A stretch of 64,000 nt of DNA from Tropicimonas sp033101155 (lineage in GTDB: Bacteria > Pseudomonadota > Alphaproteobacteria > Rhodobacterales > Rhodobacteraceae): assembly GCF_033101155.1 (NCBI RefSeq), contig NZ_JAWMPX010000001.1:425582-489581 (forward strand), read 5' to 3'. The notes below the pieces were generated by a model. That model saw nothing but the letters and a program-made list of their open reading frames with translations. It had not been told where the DNA came from and ran no database searches. The translations under genes and the position numbers were made by a program. Each line of letters starts with the position of its first letter. The stretch's first letter is position 1. Below, piece after piece: positions 17,968 through 25,890 of this stretch.

Positions 17968-19179
17968 TTACTCCATCAGGTCTGCGAGTTCCTTGGCCAC
18001 GTCTTCGGCGGCCTCCTCGGGCGAGATCTCGTCGAGCACGACGCCCTGGATGGCCTCGTTCATGACGTCCTGCAGGGCGTTATAGTCGATGACCTGCGGC
18101 TCCGGTCCGCCAGCAGAGATGGATTCGAGGAAGAACTTCCAGTTCGGATCCTTCTCGGTCAGCGCACGGCTGATGTCGGTCTCGCGAACCGGGGTCCAGC
18201 CGGCGATATCGTCGAACTTCGCCTGACGGTCGGTCTCGTTGAGGAACTTGGCCAGCGACATCGCGGCCTCTTCCACGCCCGAACCCTTGAAGACGGCGAG
18301 GCTGTCGGTGATCAGCAGAGTGGAGTGCTCGCCGGACGGGCCATTCGGGATCCAGGTGATGCCGTAATCGACATCGCCAGTGCGCGACCGGTAGCCGAAG
18401 CTCTGCACCATCATGGCAACCTTGCCTTCGGAGAAGAGCGGCTCGACCTTGCCACGATCATAAGCCACCGGACCTTCCTGCGAGAAGGGCACCATGTCCT
18501 TGTAGAACTGGAAGGTTTCGACGACTTCGGGGCTGTTGAAGACAATCTCGCCATCGCTGTTCACGACTTCACCACCGTTGGAATAGATGAAGTTGAGGAA
18601 GGCGTGCATGGTGTTGTCGAAGGAAGCCGCCGGCATACCGAACGCCTTGGCGTCGGTGTTCTCGGAGATCGCCTTGCCGGCTTCGAGCATTTCGGCCCAG
18701 GTCTGCGGACCGTTCGGCATGTCCAGACCGGCTTCTTCGAAGATTGCCTTGTTGTAGAAGATAGCCTTGGTTGAGAAGGCACGGGGCAGGCCCCAGATGG
18801 CGCCATTGAACTGCACCGTGGAGAGCACGGAGGGCTCGTAGCTGGCCTGCTCTTCGTCGCTCATCTCGACGGGCAGGATCAGGCCGGCATCGGAGAGCTG
18901 GGGCAGGGTGCGGCTGCCGAGATAGGCAAGGCCGACCGGGTCACCGGCGGCGGCCAGCGTGATCGCCTTTTCCTGGCACTGGCCCCAGGGGATGTATTCC
19001 TGCATCACCTTGTAATCCGGGTTCTCGGCTTCCCATGCCGCGACATCGGCGTCCTGGGCTTCGGGCACAACGCCGTCATTGCCGCCGCAATTGATGAACT
19101 TGAGTTCGGTCTGGGCGCTGGCCATCTGCGCTCCCAGAACGATTGCCGTACCGGCAAAGAGAAGTGACTTGAGTTTCAT
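17968..19179 (-). CDS. Periplasmic sugar-binding protein (family 1)
   Basis: A 403-residue extracellular solute-binding protein. ATG 19179 (MKLKSLLFAGTAIVLG) begins a Sec signal peptide ending near MASA-QTELKF. The mature protein has the family-1 fold features, including GLAYLGSRTLPQLSDAG, WGLPRAFSTKAIFYNK and KVAMMVQSFGYRSR. It delivers the substrate to the MalFG-type permeases encoded immediately upstream. Specificity for amino sugars is inferred from context. Confidence 0.92.
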   Translation of the reverse strand: MKLKSLLFAGTAIVLGAQMASAQTELKFINCGGNDGVVPEAQDADVAAWEAENPDYKVMQEYIPWGQCQEKAITLAAAGDPVGLAYLGSRTLPQLSDAGLILPVEMSDEEQASYEPSVLSTVQFNGAIWGLPRAFSTKAIFYNKAIFEEAGLDMPNGPQTWAEMLEAGKAISENTDAKAFGMPAASFDNTMHAFLNFIYSNGGEVVNSDGEIVFNSPEVVETFQFYKDMVPFSQEGPVAYDRGKVEPLFSEGKVAMMVQSFGYRSRTGDVDYGITWIPNGPSGEHSTLLITDSLAVFKGSGVEEAAMSLAKFLNETDRQAKFDDIAGWTPVRETDISRALTEKDPNWKFFLESISAGGPEPQVIDYNALQDVMNEAIQGVVLDEISPEEAAEDVAKELADLME

Positions 19180-19205
19180 GGCTGAATACTCCCTGAGGTT
19201 GACCA

Positions 19206-20048
19206 CTATTCTTTCACCGCCCCGGCGGTCAGCCCGGCGACGATGTATTTCTGAAGGAAGATGTAGACGAAGAGCACCGGCAGGATGCCGACAAGGCTCG
19301 CCGCCATCAGCTCGTTATAGACGACGCGCTCGCGGCCGAAGAACTGGAACAGGCCCATTGGCAGCGGGTTGTAATTGTCGATGGAGTTGAACGTCAGCGC
19401 GAAGAGGAATTGCTGGGCGTAGGCCGAGATGAAGACGGTGATCGAGACCACGATGATCCCCGGCAGCGCCACCGGCAGGATCACCCGCCAGAGCGTGTAG
19501 AGTCGCCCCGCGCCATCCACATAGGCCGCTTCCTCAAGCTCCTTGGGGATGCGCAGGAAATAGCTGCGCATCAGGAAGATGCCCGTCGGCACGGTGAAGG
19601 CAGCACCTGGGACGATCATCGCCCAATAGGTGTTCAGCAGGCCGATGCTCAGCATCAGCTTGTAGAGCGGGATGATCAGGACCGCAGCGCCCACCATGTT
19701 GATGGCAAGGAAGCCCGTCAGGATTCCGTCCCGGAAGCGGTACTCGAAACGCGAGACCGAATAGGCGGCCGGGATGATGCAGGAAAGCGCGAGCAGCGTG
19801 ACCGCGCAGGAGATGAAGAAGGAGTTGAAGATGTAGCGCGGCAGGTTTGGCACGCTCTCCCACATCGTCACATAGGCGCGGAAGGACATGTCCTCGGTCA
19901 GGAAGCGGTGCGGGGCGCGGAAGACCGCTTCGAGCGGACGCAGCGAGACGAGGAAAGCTTCGAGGAACGGCGCGAGGACAAAGGTCAGGAAGACCAGCAT
20001 CGCCGCATACATGCCCAGCTTTTCATACCATTTGTACTTGTAGAGCAT
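19206..20048 (-). CDS. Sugar ABC transporter permease (MalG type)
   Basis: A 280-residue inner-membrane permease with six predicted helices and the EAA loop (EELEEAAYVDGAGRLYTLWRVILP is the region; key residues EEAAYVDGAG). Its start overlaps the stop of the MalF-type gene (TGATG), so the two are coupled. It forms the heterodimeric channel of the CUT1 transporter with that protein. Confidence 0.93.
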   Translation of the reverse strand: MLYKYKWYEKLGMYAAMLVFLTFVLAPFLEAFLVSLRPLEAVFRAPHRFLTEDMSFRAYVTMWESVPNLPRYIFNSFFISCAVTLLALSCIIPAAYSVSRFEYRFRDGILTGFLAINMVGAAVLIIPLYKLMLSIGLLNTYWAMIVPGAAFTVPTGIFLMRSYFLRIPKELEEAAYVDGAGRLYTLWRVILPVALPGIIVVSITVFISAYAQQFLFALTFNSIDNYNPLPMGLFQFFGRERVVYNELMAASLVGILPVLFVYIFLQKYIVAGLTAGAVKE

Positions 20049-20929
20049 CAGCGCGACTCCCCTTTGCGTGCGGTGCGCATGAGCAGCATCATGTAGATCA
20101 CCGAGAAGGCCGTCAGGCAGATCAGGATCATCACCGCCCGCGCCGAGCCCTCGCCGAAGCGGAAGCGGGAGATGGCGGTCTTGTAGGTGTCGATGATCAT
20201 CGTGGTCGTGGCGCCACGCGGGCCGCCTTCGGTCAGGATCCAGATGATGTCGAAGGAGTTGAAGGTCCAGATCGCGGAGAGTAGCGCCATGGTGAAGATC
20301 GAGGGCGCAATCAGCGGCAAGGTGATCCGGCGCAGGCGATAGAAGCGCGAAGCGCCGTCCGTCCAGGCGGCCTCGTGTAGCTCCCGCGGGATCGATTGCA
20401 TCGCCGCCAGAAGGTAGAGCGAGACCAGCGGCACCCCGATCCAGACATCGGTGACGATGGTGGAGAGGAAGGAGGAGGTCTTGTAGGCGAGGAACTCGAA
20501 GGGCCCGTCGATCAGCCCGATCCGCTGCGCGACGCCCGAGATCATGCCGAACTGGCCGTTATACATCCAGGACCACATGAAGACGCCAATGGCGATCGGC
20601 ACGACCCAGGGCGGCATGACCAGCACCCGGAACAGGCCGCGCCCGGGCAGGGCCGCGCTTAGAAGTAACGCACCGACGGTGCCGAGCACGATCTTCAGAA
20701 CCACCGAGATCGTCATCCAGAGGAAGGTCCGCAGGATAATCTCGTTGAAGTCATCCTCGAATATCTCGACGTAATTCTCGAAGCCGACATAGTTCCAGGT
20801 CGGGCGCATCGAGGCATTGGTGAAGGACAGCCGGAAGGTCTCCAGCAGCGGCCAGGCGACGATGGTGACCACAAGCAGAAAGGCCGGGATCAGCAGCAGG
20901 TATGGGAAGAGATCTGTCTTTTTCTTCAT
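20048..20929 (-). CDS. Sugar ABC transporter permease (MalF type)
   Basis: A 293-residue permease with six predicted helices and an EAA loop (ELHEAAWTDGASRFYRLRRI). It starts at ATG 20929, only 3 bp after the Gfo/Idh gene stop, and overlaps the following permease gene. Together with the MalG-type protein, binding protein and ATPase it makes a complete CUT1 importer. Confidence 0.93.
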   Translation of the reverse strand: MKKKTDLFPYLLLIPAFLLVVTIVAWPLLETFRLSFTNASMRPTWNYVGFENYVEIFEDDFNEIILRTFLWMTISVVLKIVLGTVGALLLSAALPGRGLFRVLVMPPWVVPIAIGVFMWSWMYNGQFGMISGVAQRIGLIDGPFEFLAYKTSSFLSTIVTDVWIGVPLVSLYLLAAMQSIPRELHEAAWTDGASRFYRLRRITLPLIAPSIFTMALLSAIWTFNSFDIIWILTEGGPRGATTTMIIDTYKTAISRFRFGEGSARAVMILICLTAFSVIYMMLLMRTARKGESR

Positions 20930-20932
20930 CGC

Positions 20933-22090
20933 TTACCCTGCCGCCTTGCCGGCCAGCGCCGCGTCGAGTCGGTCCCAGACCGGCGCAAGTTCGACGACGC
21001 GGCCTTGCTCTCGCGCCTCGTCCATGGCCAATGCCGTGACCCCGGCTTCCAGCGCATCCTTCACGCTCAGCGGCAATCCGGCAAGATCGCCCTTCACGAA
21101 AGACATGACATCCCGGCACATGGCGATGTCGGAGCCATAGTGCCCTTTCTGGTCGCCGGTGCCGATGCTGTCGGTCTCCTGGATCACCGTCTCGGTGTTG
21201 GAATCCGTGACCTTGAACGTGTTGCGAATGAAGTCGCCCTCGGCCATGCCATCGACGCCGATGACACAGAAGCGGCGGAACTCGTCAGGCACGTTGAGAT
21301 TGGTGTGAAACGCCATCGTGGCGCCGTTCTCATATTCGACCAACGCGGTCTGGTAATCGATGATGTCGCCCTTGCCGGACCAAGGGTCGTCAATCCCGCC
21401 CCAACGCGGCGCCATCTCTCCGAGATATGCCGGCGGTGTCGCAGGCCTTTGGCTCGGAACGAATTTCTTGCGGCCGCCGAAGCTGGCCACGCGCGTTGGC
21501 CGCACTCCCACGGCGCCTTGATACAGGTCGATATCGTGGCAGCATTTCTCCAGCATGAAAGAGCCGGCCTCGGCACAGTTGCGCCGCCAGTCCCGCATGA
21601 AGAACGAGCCGTGATAGGGGCCGATATGCTCGCTGGCCTCGATCGACATGACCTCGCCGATCTGGCCGTCTGCCTGCGCCTTGCGCAGCGCCCGGTAGAG
21701 CGGGGAGTAGCGCAGCACGAGGCCGATCATCAGCCGCTTCATCCCGTCATGTTCTGCGATGAGGCGGCCAAGCTCGATGGTTTCCTCGACCGAAATCACC
21801 ACCGGCTTTTCGGAGAAGATGAAGGGAACATCCGATTCCAGCGCCAGCCTCAGATGCTCCAGATGCATGGAGTTGACCGAGCCGATCATCAGCAAGTCAT
21901 AGCTGTCGGCGGCCAGCAATTCCTCGGCGGTGTCATACCGCACGGGGCTGTCGCCCAGGGCTTCCAACGCCTCCATGCGGGTGTCGTCCGGGTCGGCTAC
22001 GGCCGTAAAGTGGATCCCGGGCGCCGCCTCCTTGAAATCCGCCGCCAGCTTGGAGAGCCGTAGCCCCAGCCCGATTACGCCGATCTTCAT
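20933..22090 (-). CDS. Gfo/Idh/MocA-family oxidoreductase
   Basis: A 385-residue NAD(P)-dependent sugar oxidoreductase. The N-terminal Rossmann fold starts MKIGVIGLGLR, with the family EKP motif in IFSEKPVV, and a C-terminal catalytic domain with the EHIGPYHGSFFMRDWRRN and CCHDIDLY segments. It overlaps the cutC stop (ATGA) and precedes the permease genes, so it belongs to the transport operon. It probably oxidises or epimerises the imported sugar or a substituted hexosamine; the substrate is unknown. Confidence 0.85.
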   Translation of the reverse strand: MKIGVIGLGLRLSKLAADFKEAAPGIHFTAVADPDDTRMEALEALGDSPVRYDTAEELLAADSYDLLMIGSVNSMHLEHLRLALESDVPFIFSEKPVVISVEETIELGRLIAEHDGMKRLMIGLVLRYSPLYRALRKAQADGQIGEVMSIEASEHIGPYHGSFFMRDWRRNCAEAGSFMLEKCCHDIDLYQGAVGVRPTRVASFGGRKKFVPSQRPATPPAYLGEMAPRWGGIDDPWSGKGDIIDYQTALVEYENGATMAFHTNLNVPDEFRRFCVIGVDGMAEGDFIRNTFKVTDSNTETVIQETDSIGTGDQKGHYGSDIAMCRDVMSFVKGDLAGLPLSVKDALEAGVTALAMDEAREQGRVVELAPVWDRLDAALAGKAAG

Positions 22091-22821
22091 ACCACTTCCT
22101 CGCTTGTGCGCATCGCTGCCCGCAGGGCCAGGATGCTGTTCTTGTTCGTATCCCGGCTGGGTGCGATGCCGATGCGCTCGGCCGGTTGCCGCAACGGGGC
22201 GGGCGTCGAGCAGGAGCTGTGCAATGCGTTCACACCGGTCGCGATCAGCGCCGCCGCTGCCTCTGCCATCACGCCACCACCGGCCATGATCTCGATCCGC
22301 CGATCCGCGCGCTGCGCCAACGCTTTCAAAAGTGCGATGCCGTCCGGGGCCGCAGGCGCCTGCCCGCTGGTCAGGATGCGCGTGATGCCAAGCCCGATAG
22401 CCTGCTCCAGCGCTTCGAAGGGATCGGGGGTGAGGTCGAAAACCCGGTGCAGTGTCACCTGCATCGGACCCGCTGCCGTGATCATCGCCTCCAGCGCCCG
22501 CAGGTCCAGCCGGGCATCCGGCCCGGCTGCACCGATCACCACCCCGGCCAGCCCGGCCGCGCGGATTGCGGCAATATCGTCGAGGCAGCTGCGCAGGTCG
22601 GCGTCTTCAAAAAGGAAATCGCCCGGCCGCGGCCGGATCATTGCATGACAGGGAACCTGTGCCGCTCGCGCCGCAGCGATCAGGCCAGGCCCCGGCGTCA
22701 GCCCGCCCAGCGGCAACGCCGCGCAAAGCTCGACCCGATCAGCACCGGCAGACTCGGCAACAGCCAGCCCTTCGGCGCTGTCCACGCAGATCTCCAATGG
22801 CAATGGCAGCGAATGAACCAT
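22087..22821 (-). CDS. cutC: CutC-family TIM-barrel protein
   Basis: A 244-residue protein starting at ATG 22821 with an AGGAAGGA ribosome site. The family features EICVDSAEGLAVAESAGADRVELC near the N-terminus (key residues E, D, GAxRVELC), PCHAMIRPRPGDFL, VTLHRVFD and IMAGGGV are clear. CutC was linked to copper homeostasis in E. coli, a role later doubted. Here it heads an amino-sugar uptake operon, and the phosphate-binding-like TIM barrel suggests a sugar-metabolic activity. First gene of the minus arm, downstream of the inverted repeat at 22851. Confidence 0.85.
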   Translation of the reverse strand: MVHSLPLPLEICVDSAEGLAVAESAGADRVELCAALPLGGLTPGPGLIAAARAAQVPCHAMIRPRPGDFLFEDADLRSCLDDIAAIRAAGLAGVVIGAAGPDARLDLRALEAMITAAGPMQVTLHRVFDLTPDPFEALEQAIGLGITRILTSGQAPAAPDGIALLKALAQRADRRIEIMAGGGVMAEAAAALIATGVNALHSSCSTPAPLRQPAERIGIAPSRDTNKNSILALRAAMRTSEEVV

Positions 22822-22850
22822 GCATCCTTCCTGCATACGAAGCCCGTCGT

Positions 22851-22870
22851 GTTGGTTCAGGTAAACCAAC
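22851..22870. promoter_or_regulatory. Inverted repeat, putative operator of the amino-sugar locus
   Basis: A perfect 7-bp inverted repeat GTTGGTT (22851-22857) and AACCAAC (22864-22870) with a 6-bp spacer. It lies 30-49 bp upstream of cutC and about 120 bp upstream of the divergent regulator gene, where a repressor would block the minus arm. The likely ligand is the RpiR-DeoR hybrid encoded next door; this is inference from position. Confidence 0.55.
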
Positions 22871-22989
22871 CTGTTGCCCTAAAGGTCACCACGAATCGCG
22901 CATTCTGGCAAGAATTTTTTTGCTGAACGCAAATTGGGCGCCTAAGATTTTTGTTTGACAAAACATTCTGCACTCATGATGTTTGGATT

Positions 22990-23859
22990 ATGATGCATGC
23001 CTCCGATCAGGACCTGATGACGGTCATTCGCAGCACACTGCCCGGGATGACGCCGAAAATGCGAGCGACCGGGGAGATGTGTCTTGTGAAAACAGAGCAG
23101 TTCATCCGGAATACGAGCCGTGAGATCTGCGCCGAGCTGGGCACTTCCGAACCAACACTGATTCGTTTCTGCCGCCAGTTTGGCTATTCCGGCCTGTCGG
23201 ATTTCCGCATCGACCTCGCGCTGTCTCTGGCCCATCAACCGCGCGGGCATGGCTTTGTCGAGCCGCTCGCAGGGGACCGGCGTCGCGCCAATCTCGCCGC
23301 CAAACGCCGAATCGCCGAACATGCGGTCACGCTTCTGGGGTCGGATGACACGCTGCTGATCGATAATGGCTCGACGGCGGAATTCTTCGCCTCGGCCCTG
23401 CCCGAAGAGCCGAAACGAACGATCATGACCAACGGGCTCGTCGTTGCGCAGAACGCGCTCGTCCGCGGCGCGCATGACGTGCTGCTGACCGGCGGGCGCA
23501 TCCGCCCGCGCGCGCTCTCCTTGACGGGCCGGCAGGTGGAAAACACGCTTGAAGGCATGCGGTTCGACACGTTCATCATGGGGGTGGGTACGGTCGAGCC
23601 GGAGCTCGGCTTCTCCACCTTCCGCGAGGACGAGGCCCATGGCACGCGGACCATGGTCGCCGCTGCCGCGCGAGTCATCGTGCTGGCGGACCACACGAAA
23701 TTCCGCAAATCGGCGCTGCACAAGATCTGCGGCCTCGAGGATATCGACATCCTCGTGACCGACCTGCCGCCTTCATCTCCTATCCTGTTGGCCATCCGCG
23801 AGCGCGGGGTCCAGGTTGAAACCGTTTCGCCGGAAGACCGGCCATCCGACCCGAGGTAA
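22990..23859 (+). CDS. Hybrid regulator: RpiR-type HTH fused to DeoR-type sugar-phosphate domain
   Basis: A 289-residue protein (start taken at ATG 22990, MMHASDQD; ATG 22993 is equally possible, and a TTG 39 nt upstream is in frame). The N-terminal domain (about 8-80) matches the RpiR HTH: IRSTLPGMTPKMRATGE, ELGTSEPTLIRFCRQFGYSG, LSDFRIDLA. The usual RpiR SIS domain is absent. Instead residues about 105-275 match the DeoR C-terminal sensor: LLIDNGSTAEFFASAL, TNGL, LTGGRIRPRALSLTG, FIMGVGTVEPELGFST, VLADHTKF. It probably senses a hexosamine or tagatose phosphate and controls both arms of the locus. First gene of the plus arm, 4 bp before agaS. Confidence 0.85.
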   Translation: MMHASDQDLMTVIRSTLPGMTPKMRATGEMCLVKTEQFIRNTSREICAELGTSEPTLIRFCRQFGYSGLSDFRIDLALSLAHQPRGHGFVEPLAGDRRRANLAAKRRIAEHAVTLLGSDDTLLIDNGSTAEFFASALPEEPKRTIMTNGLVVAQNALVRGAHDVLLTGGRIRPRALSLTGRQVENTLEGMRFDTFIMGVGTVEPELGFSTFREDEAHGTRTMVAAAARVIVLADHTKFRKSALHKICGLEDIDILVTDLPPSSPILLAIRERGVQVETVSPEDRPSDPR

Positions 23860-23863
23860 TCTC

Positions 23864-24940
23864 ATGAACAGCCTGACCAACCCGCTCACCGAATGTGCAA
23901 CCTGGTCGGAAATCCACTCCCAACCCGCCATCTGGCGCAGTTGGGCAGGGCCACTGGCCGAGCAGGCCGGCGAGATCCGCGACTGGATTGCCGCCCGTGC
24001 GCCCTCCGAAATCTGGCTCTGCGGTGCCGGCACCTCGGCCTATATCGGCAATGTGCTTGCCGCAGGCGATGCCCGGCTGCGTGCGGTGCCGACAACCGAT
24101 CTCGTCTCCGCCCCGCAAGACTGGCTCGGCCGGCCCGGCCACGGGCTCGTCGTGCAATTCGGCCGCTCCGGGGACAGCTCCGAATCCATTGCTGCCCTAG
24201 ACCTGTTGGACAAGCACCGCCCGGACTGGGACCGCCTCCATATCACCTGCAACCCCGAGAGCGCTCTGGCCACTCGCGCCGCGCCCGGACCGGGCGAGGC
24301 GCGAGTCCTGACCCTGCCGGAGGCGACCCATGATGTCGGCTTCGCCATGACCTCGAGCTTCTCGACGATGGTGCTCTCGGCGCTGACCAGCCTGTCGTCC
24401 TTCGACGCGGTTGCCGCGCTGCCGGTTCTGGCCGATGCCGCCGAAGCGCTGTTGGCGCAGCCTGCGCTTGCGCAGATCGAACGGCCTGCCCGCGCCATCT
24501 TCCTCGGGTCCGGCGCCCTGACCGGGGCTGCCCGGGAAAGTGGGCTGAAGGTGCTGGAATTGACCGCCGGGCGGACGATGACGCTCTGGGACAGCGCGCT
24601 CGGCTTCCGCCACGGTCCGAAAGCGGCGGTTGACGACGCGACCCATGTCTTCGTCATGCTGAACCCGGATGCCCATACGGCCCGCTACGATGCCGACATT
24701 GCCGCCGAAATCCGGGCGCAATTCCCGAAAACGGCTGTGACCACGATTGGCCCCGGCGGCGACATCCCGCTGGCCGGGACCGGCAATCCCCGCGCCGACG
24801 CGCCGCTCTACGTGATGCTGAGTCAGGTCCTCGGCGCCCGTTGGTCGGCTGAGCTCGGTCTGCATGTGGACGACCCGTTCCAGGGCCAGAACCTCAGTCG
24901 TGTCGTCTCCGGCGTGCAGTTCTACGACTACGAGGGCTGA
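23864..24940 (+). CDS. agaS: SIS-domain galactosamine-6-phosphate deaminase/isomerase (AgaS-like)
   Basis: A 358-residue two-SIS-domain protein; ATG 23864 is 4 bp after the regulator stop. It has AgaS-like features: EIWLCGAGTSAYIG, VVQFGRSGDSSESIAAL, EATHDVGFAMTSSFSTMV, FLGSGALTGAARESGLKVLE and DSALGFRHGPKAAVDD. AgaS converts galactosamine-6-phosphate to tagatose-6-phosphate with loss of ammonia. Adjacent agaZ supports that assignment; a broader hexosamine specificity is possible. It differs from the SIS protein at 15720, so the locus has two deaminases. Confidence 0.85.
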   Translation: MNSLTNPLTECATWSEIHSQPAIWRSWAGPLAEQAGEIRDWIAARAPSEIWLCGAGTSAYIGNVLAAGDARLRAVPTTDLVSAPQDWLGRPGHGLVVQFGRSGDSSESIAALDLLDKHRPDWDRLHITCNPESALATRAAPGPGEARVLTLPEATHDVGFAMTSSFSTMVLSALTSLSSFDAVAALPVLADAAEALLAQPALAQIERPARAIFLGSGALTGAARESGLKVLELTAGRTMTLWDSALGFRHGPKAAVDDATHVFVMLNPDAHTARYDADIAAEIRAQFPKTAVTTIGPGGDIPLAGTGNPRADAPLYVMLSQVLGARWSAELGLHVDDPFQGQNLSRVVSGVQFYDYEG

Positions 24941-24943
24941 CCC

Positions 24944-25849
24944 ATGCTCTGCGGTGGAATTGACCTCGGCGGCACAAAGATCGAGGCGCGCCTCTTTGAC
25001 GGAGAGGCCGCGTTGACAGTGGAGACCCGGCGCATCCCGACGCCGCAGAGCAGCTTCGCGGAAATGATGGCAGGGCTGGAAGAGCAGGTCGCCTGGCTGG
25101 AGGGCCACGCCCCCGGCCTTCCCATCGGCGTCGCCATTCCCGGCGTCATCGACCCAGTGACGGAAGAGAATTTCGCCTCCAACATCCCGGCGACCGGCCA
25201 CTCCGTCGGTCGGCAACTGGCGCTGGACACGGGCCGTGCGATCCCGGTGGTCAATGACTGCATGGCCTTCGCCTTTTCCGAGGCGCATGGCGGGGCGGGC
25301 ACGGCGTTCCACTCGGTGATGGGGCTGGTGCTCGGCACGGGCGTCGGCGGCGGGTTTTGCCTCGGTTCACGGCTCGCGTATCGCCACGCAGGGCTCGCGG
25401 TCGAGATCGGCCATGTCGGCATCTCGGCCCGCGCGCTGGCCCGGCATGATTTGCCGCTCTGGAAATGCGGCTGCGGGCGCGTGGCCTGCATGGAAAACTA
25501 CATCTCCGGCACCGGGCTGGCCCGGCTGGCGGAGTGGAAGCTCGGCGAGACACTCACCGGGCGCGAGTTGGAGGCCCATCCCCGCGCCGAGGACGTCCTC
25601 ACCATCTGGGCCGACCTGACCGCCGATTGCCTCGACACGATACAGCTCCTGCTCGACCCCGATTGCATCGTGTTTGGCGGGGGCGTGTCGAATATGCCCG
25701 GCGCGGTCGAACGGCTGGAAGCGGCGTTCGGCGCGCTCCGGCTCGGATCGGTCCGCTTGCCGACGCTGCGCATCGCCCAGCATGGCGACAGCTCTGGTGC
25801 GCGCGGCGCTGCCCTCGTCGCCCGGATGCAGGCCGCAAAGACAGACTGA
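24944..25849 (+). CDS. ROK-family sugar kinase (N-acetylhexosamine kinase-like)
   Basis: A 301-residue ROK kinase 3 bp after agaS. It shows the phosphate loop IDLGGTKIEARL, the GVAIPGVID and NDCMAFAFSEAHGGAG segments with the catalytic Asp, LGTGVGGGFC, the EIGH motif and the zinc-binding CGCGRVACME (Ala for the usual Gly before the last Cys). It likely phosphorylates GlcNAc or GalNAc at O6 after import by the ABC system, giving the substrate for NagA. Confidence 0.87.
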   Translation: MLCGGIDLGGTKIEARLFDGEAALTVETRRIPTPQSSFAEMMAGLEEQVAWLEGHAPGLPIGVAIPGVIDPVTEENFASNIPATGHSVGRQLALDTGRAIPVVNDCMAFAFSEAHGGAGTAFHSVMGLVLGTGVGGGFCLGSRLAYRHAGLAVEIGHVGISARALARHDLPLWKCGCGRVACMENYISGTGLARLAEWKLGETLTGRELEAHPRAEDVLTIWADLTADCLDTIQLLLDPDCIVFGGGVSNMPGAVERLEAAFGALRLGSVRLPTLRIAQHGDSSGARGAALVARMQAAKTD

Positions 25850-25890
25850 TTTCGGCCCGCCCGGCTGGATCATTGCATGAGAGTATCGAC

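Noticed and set aside
22955..22983. TTGACA hexamer as promoter of the hybrid regulator gene
   Set aside because: No acceptable -10 sequence at 16-18 bp; the transcript would start at the proposed ATG and leave no leader. Kept only as a possibility.
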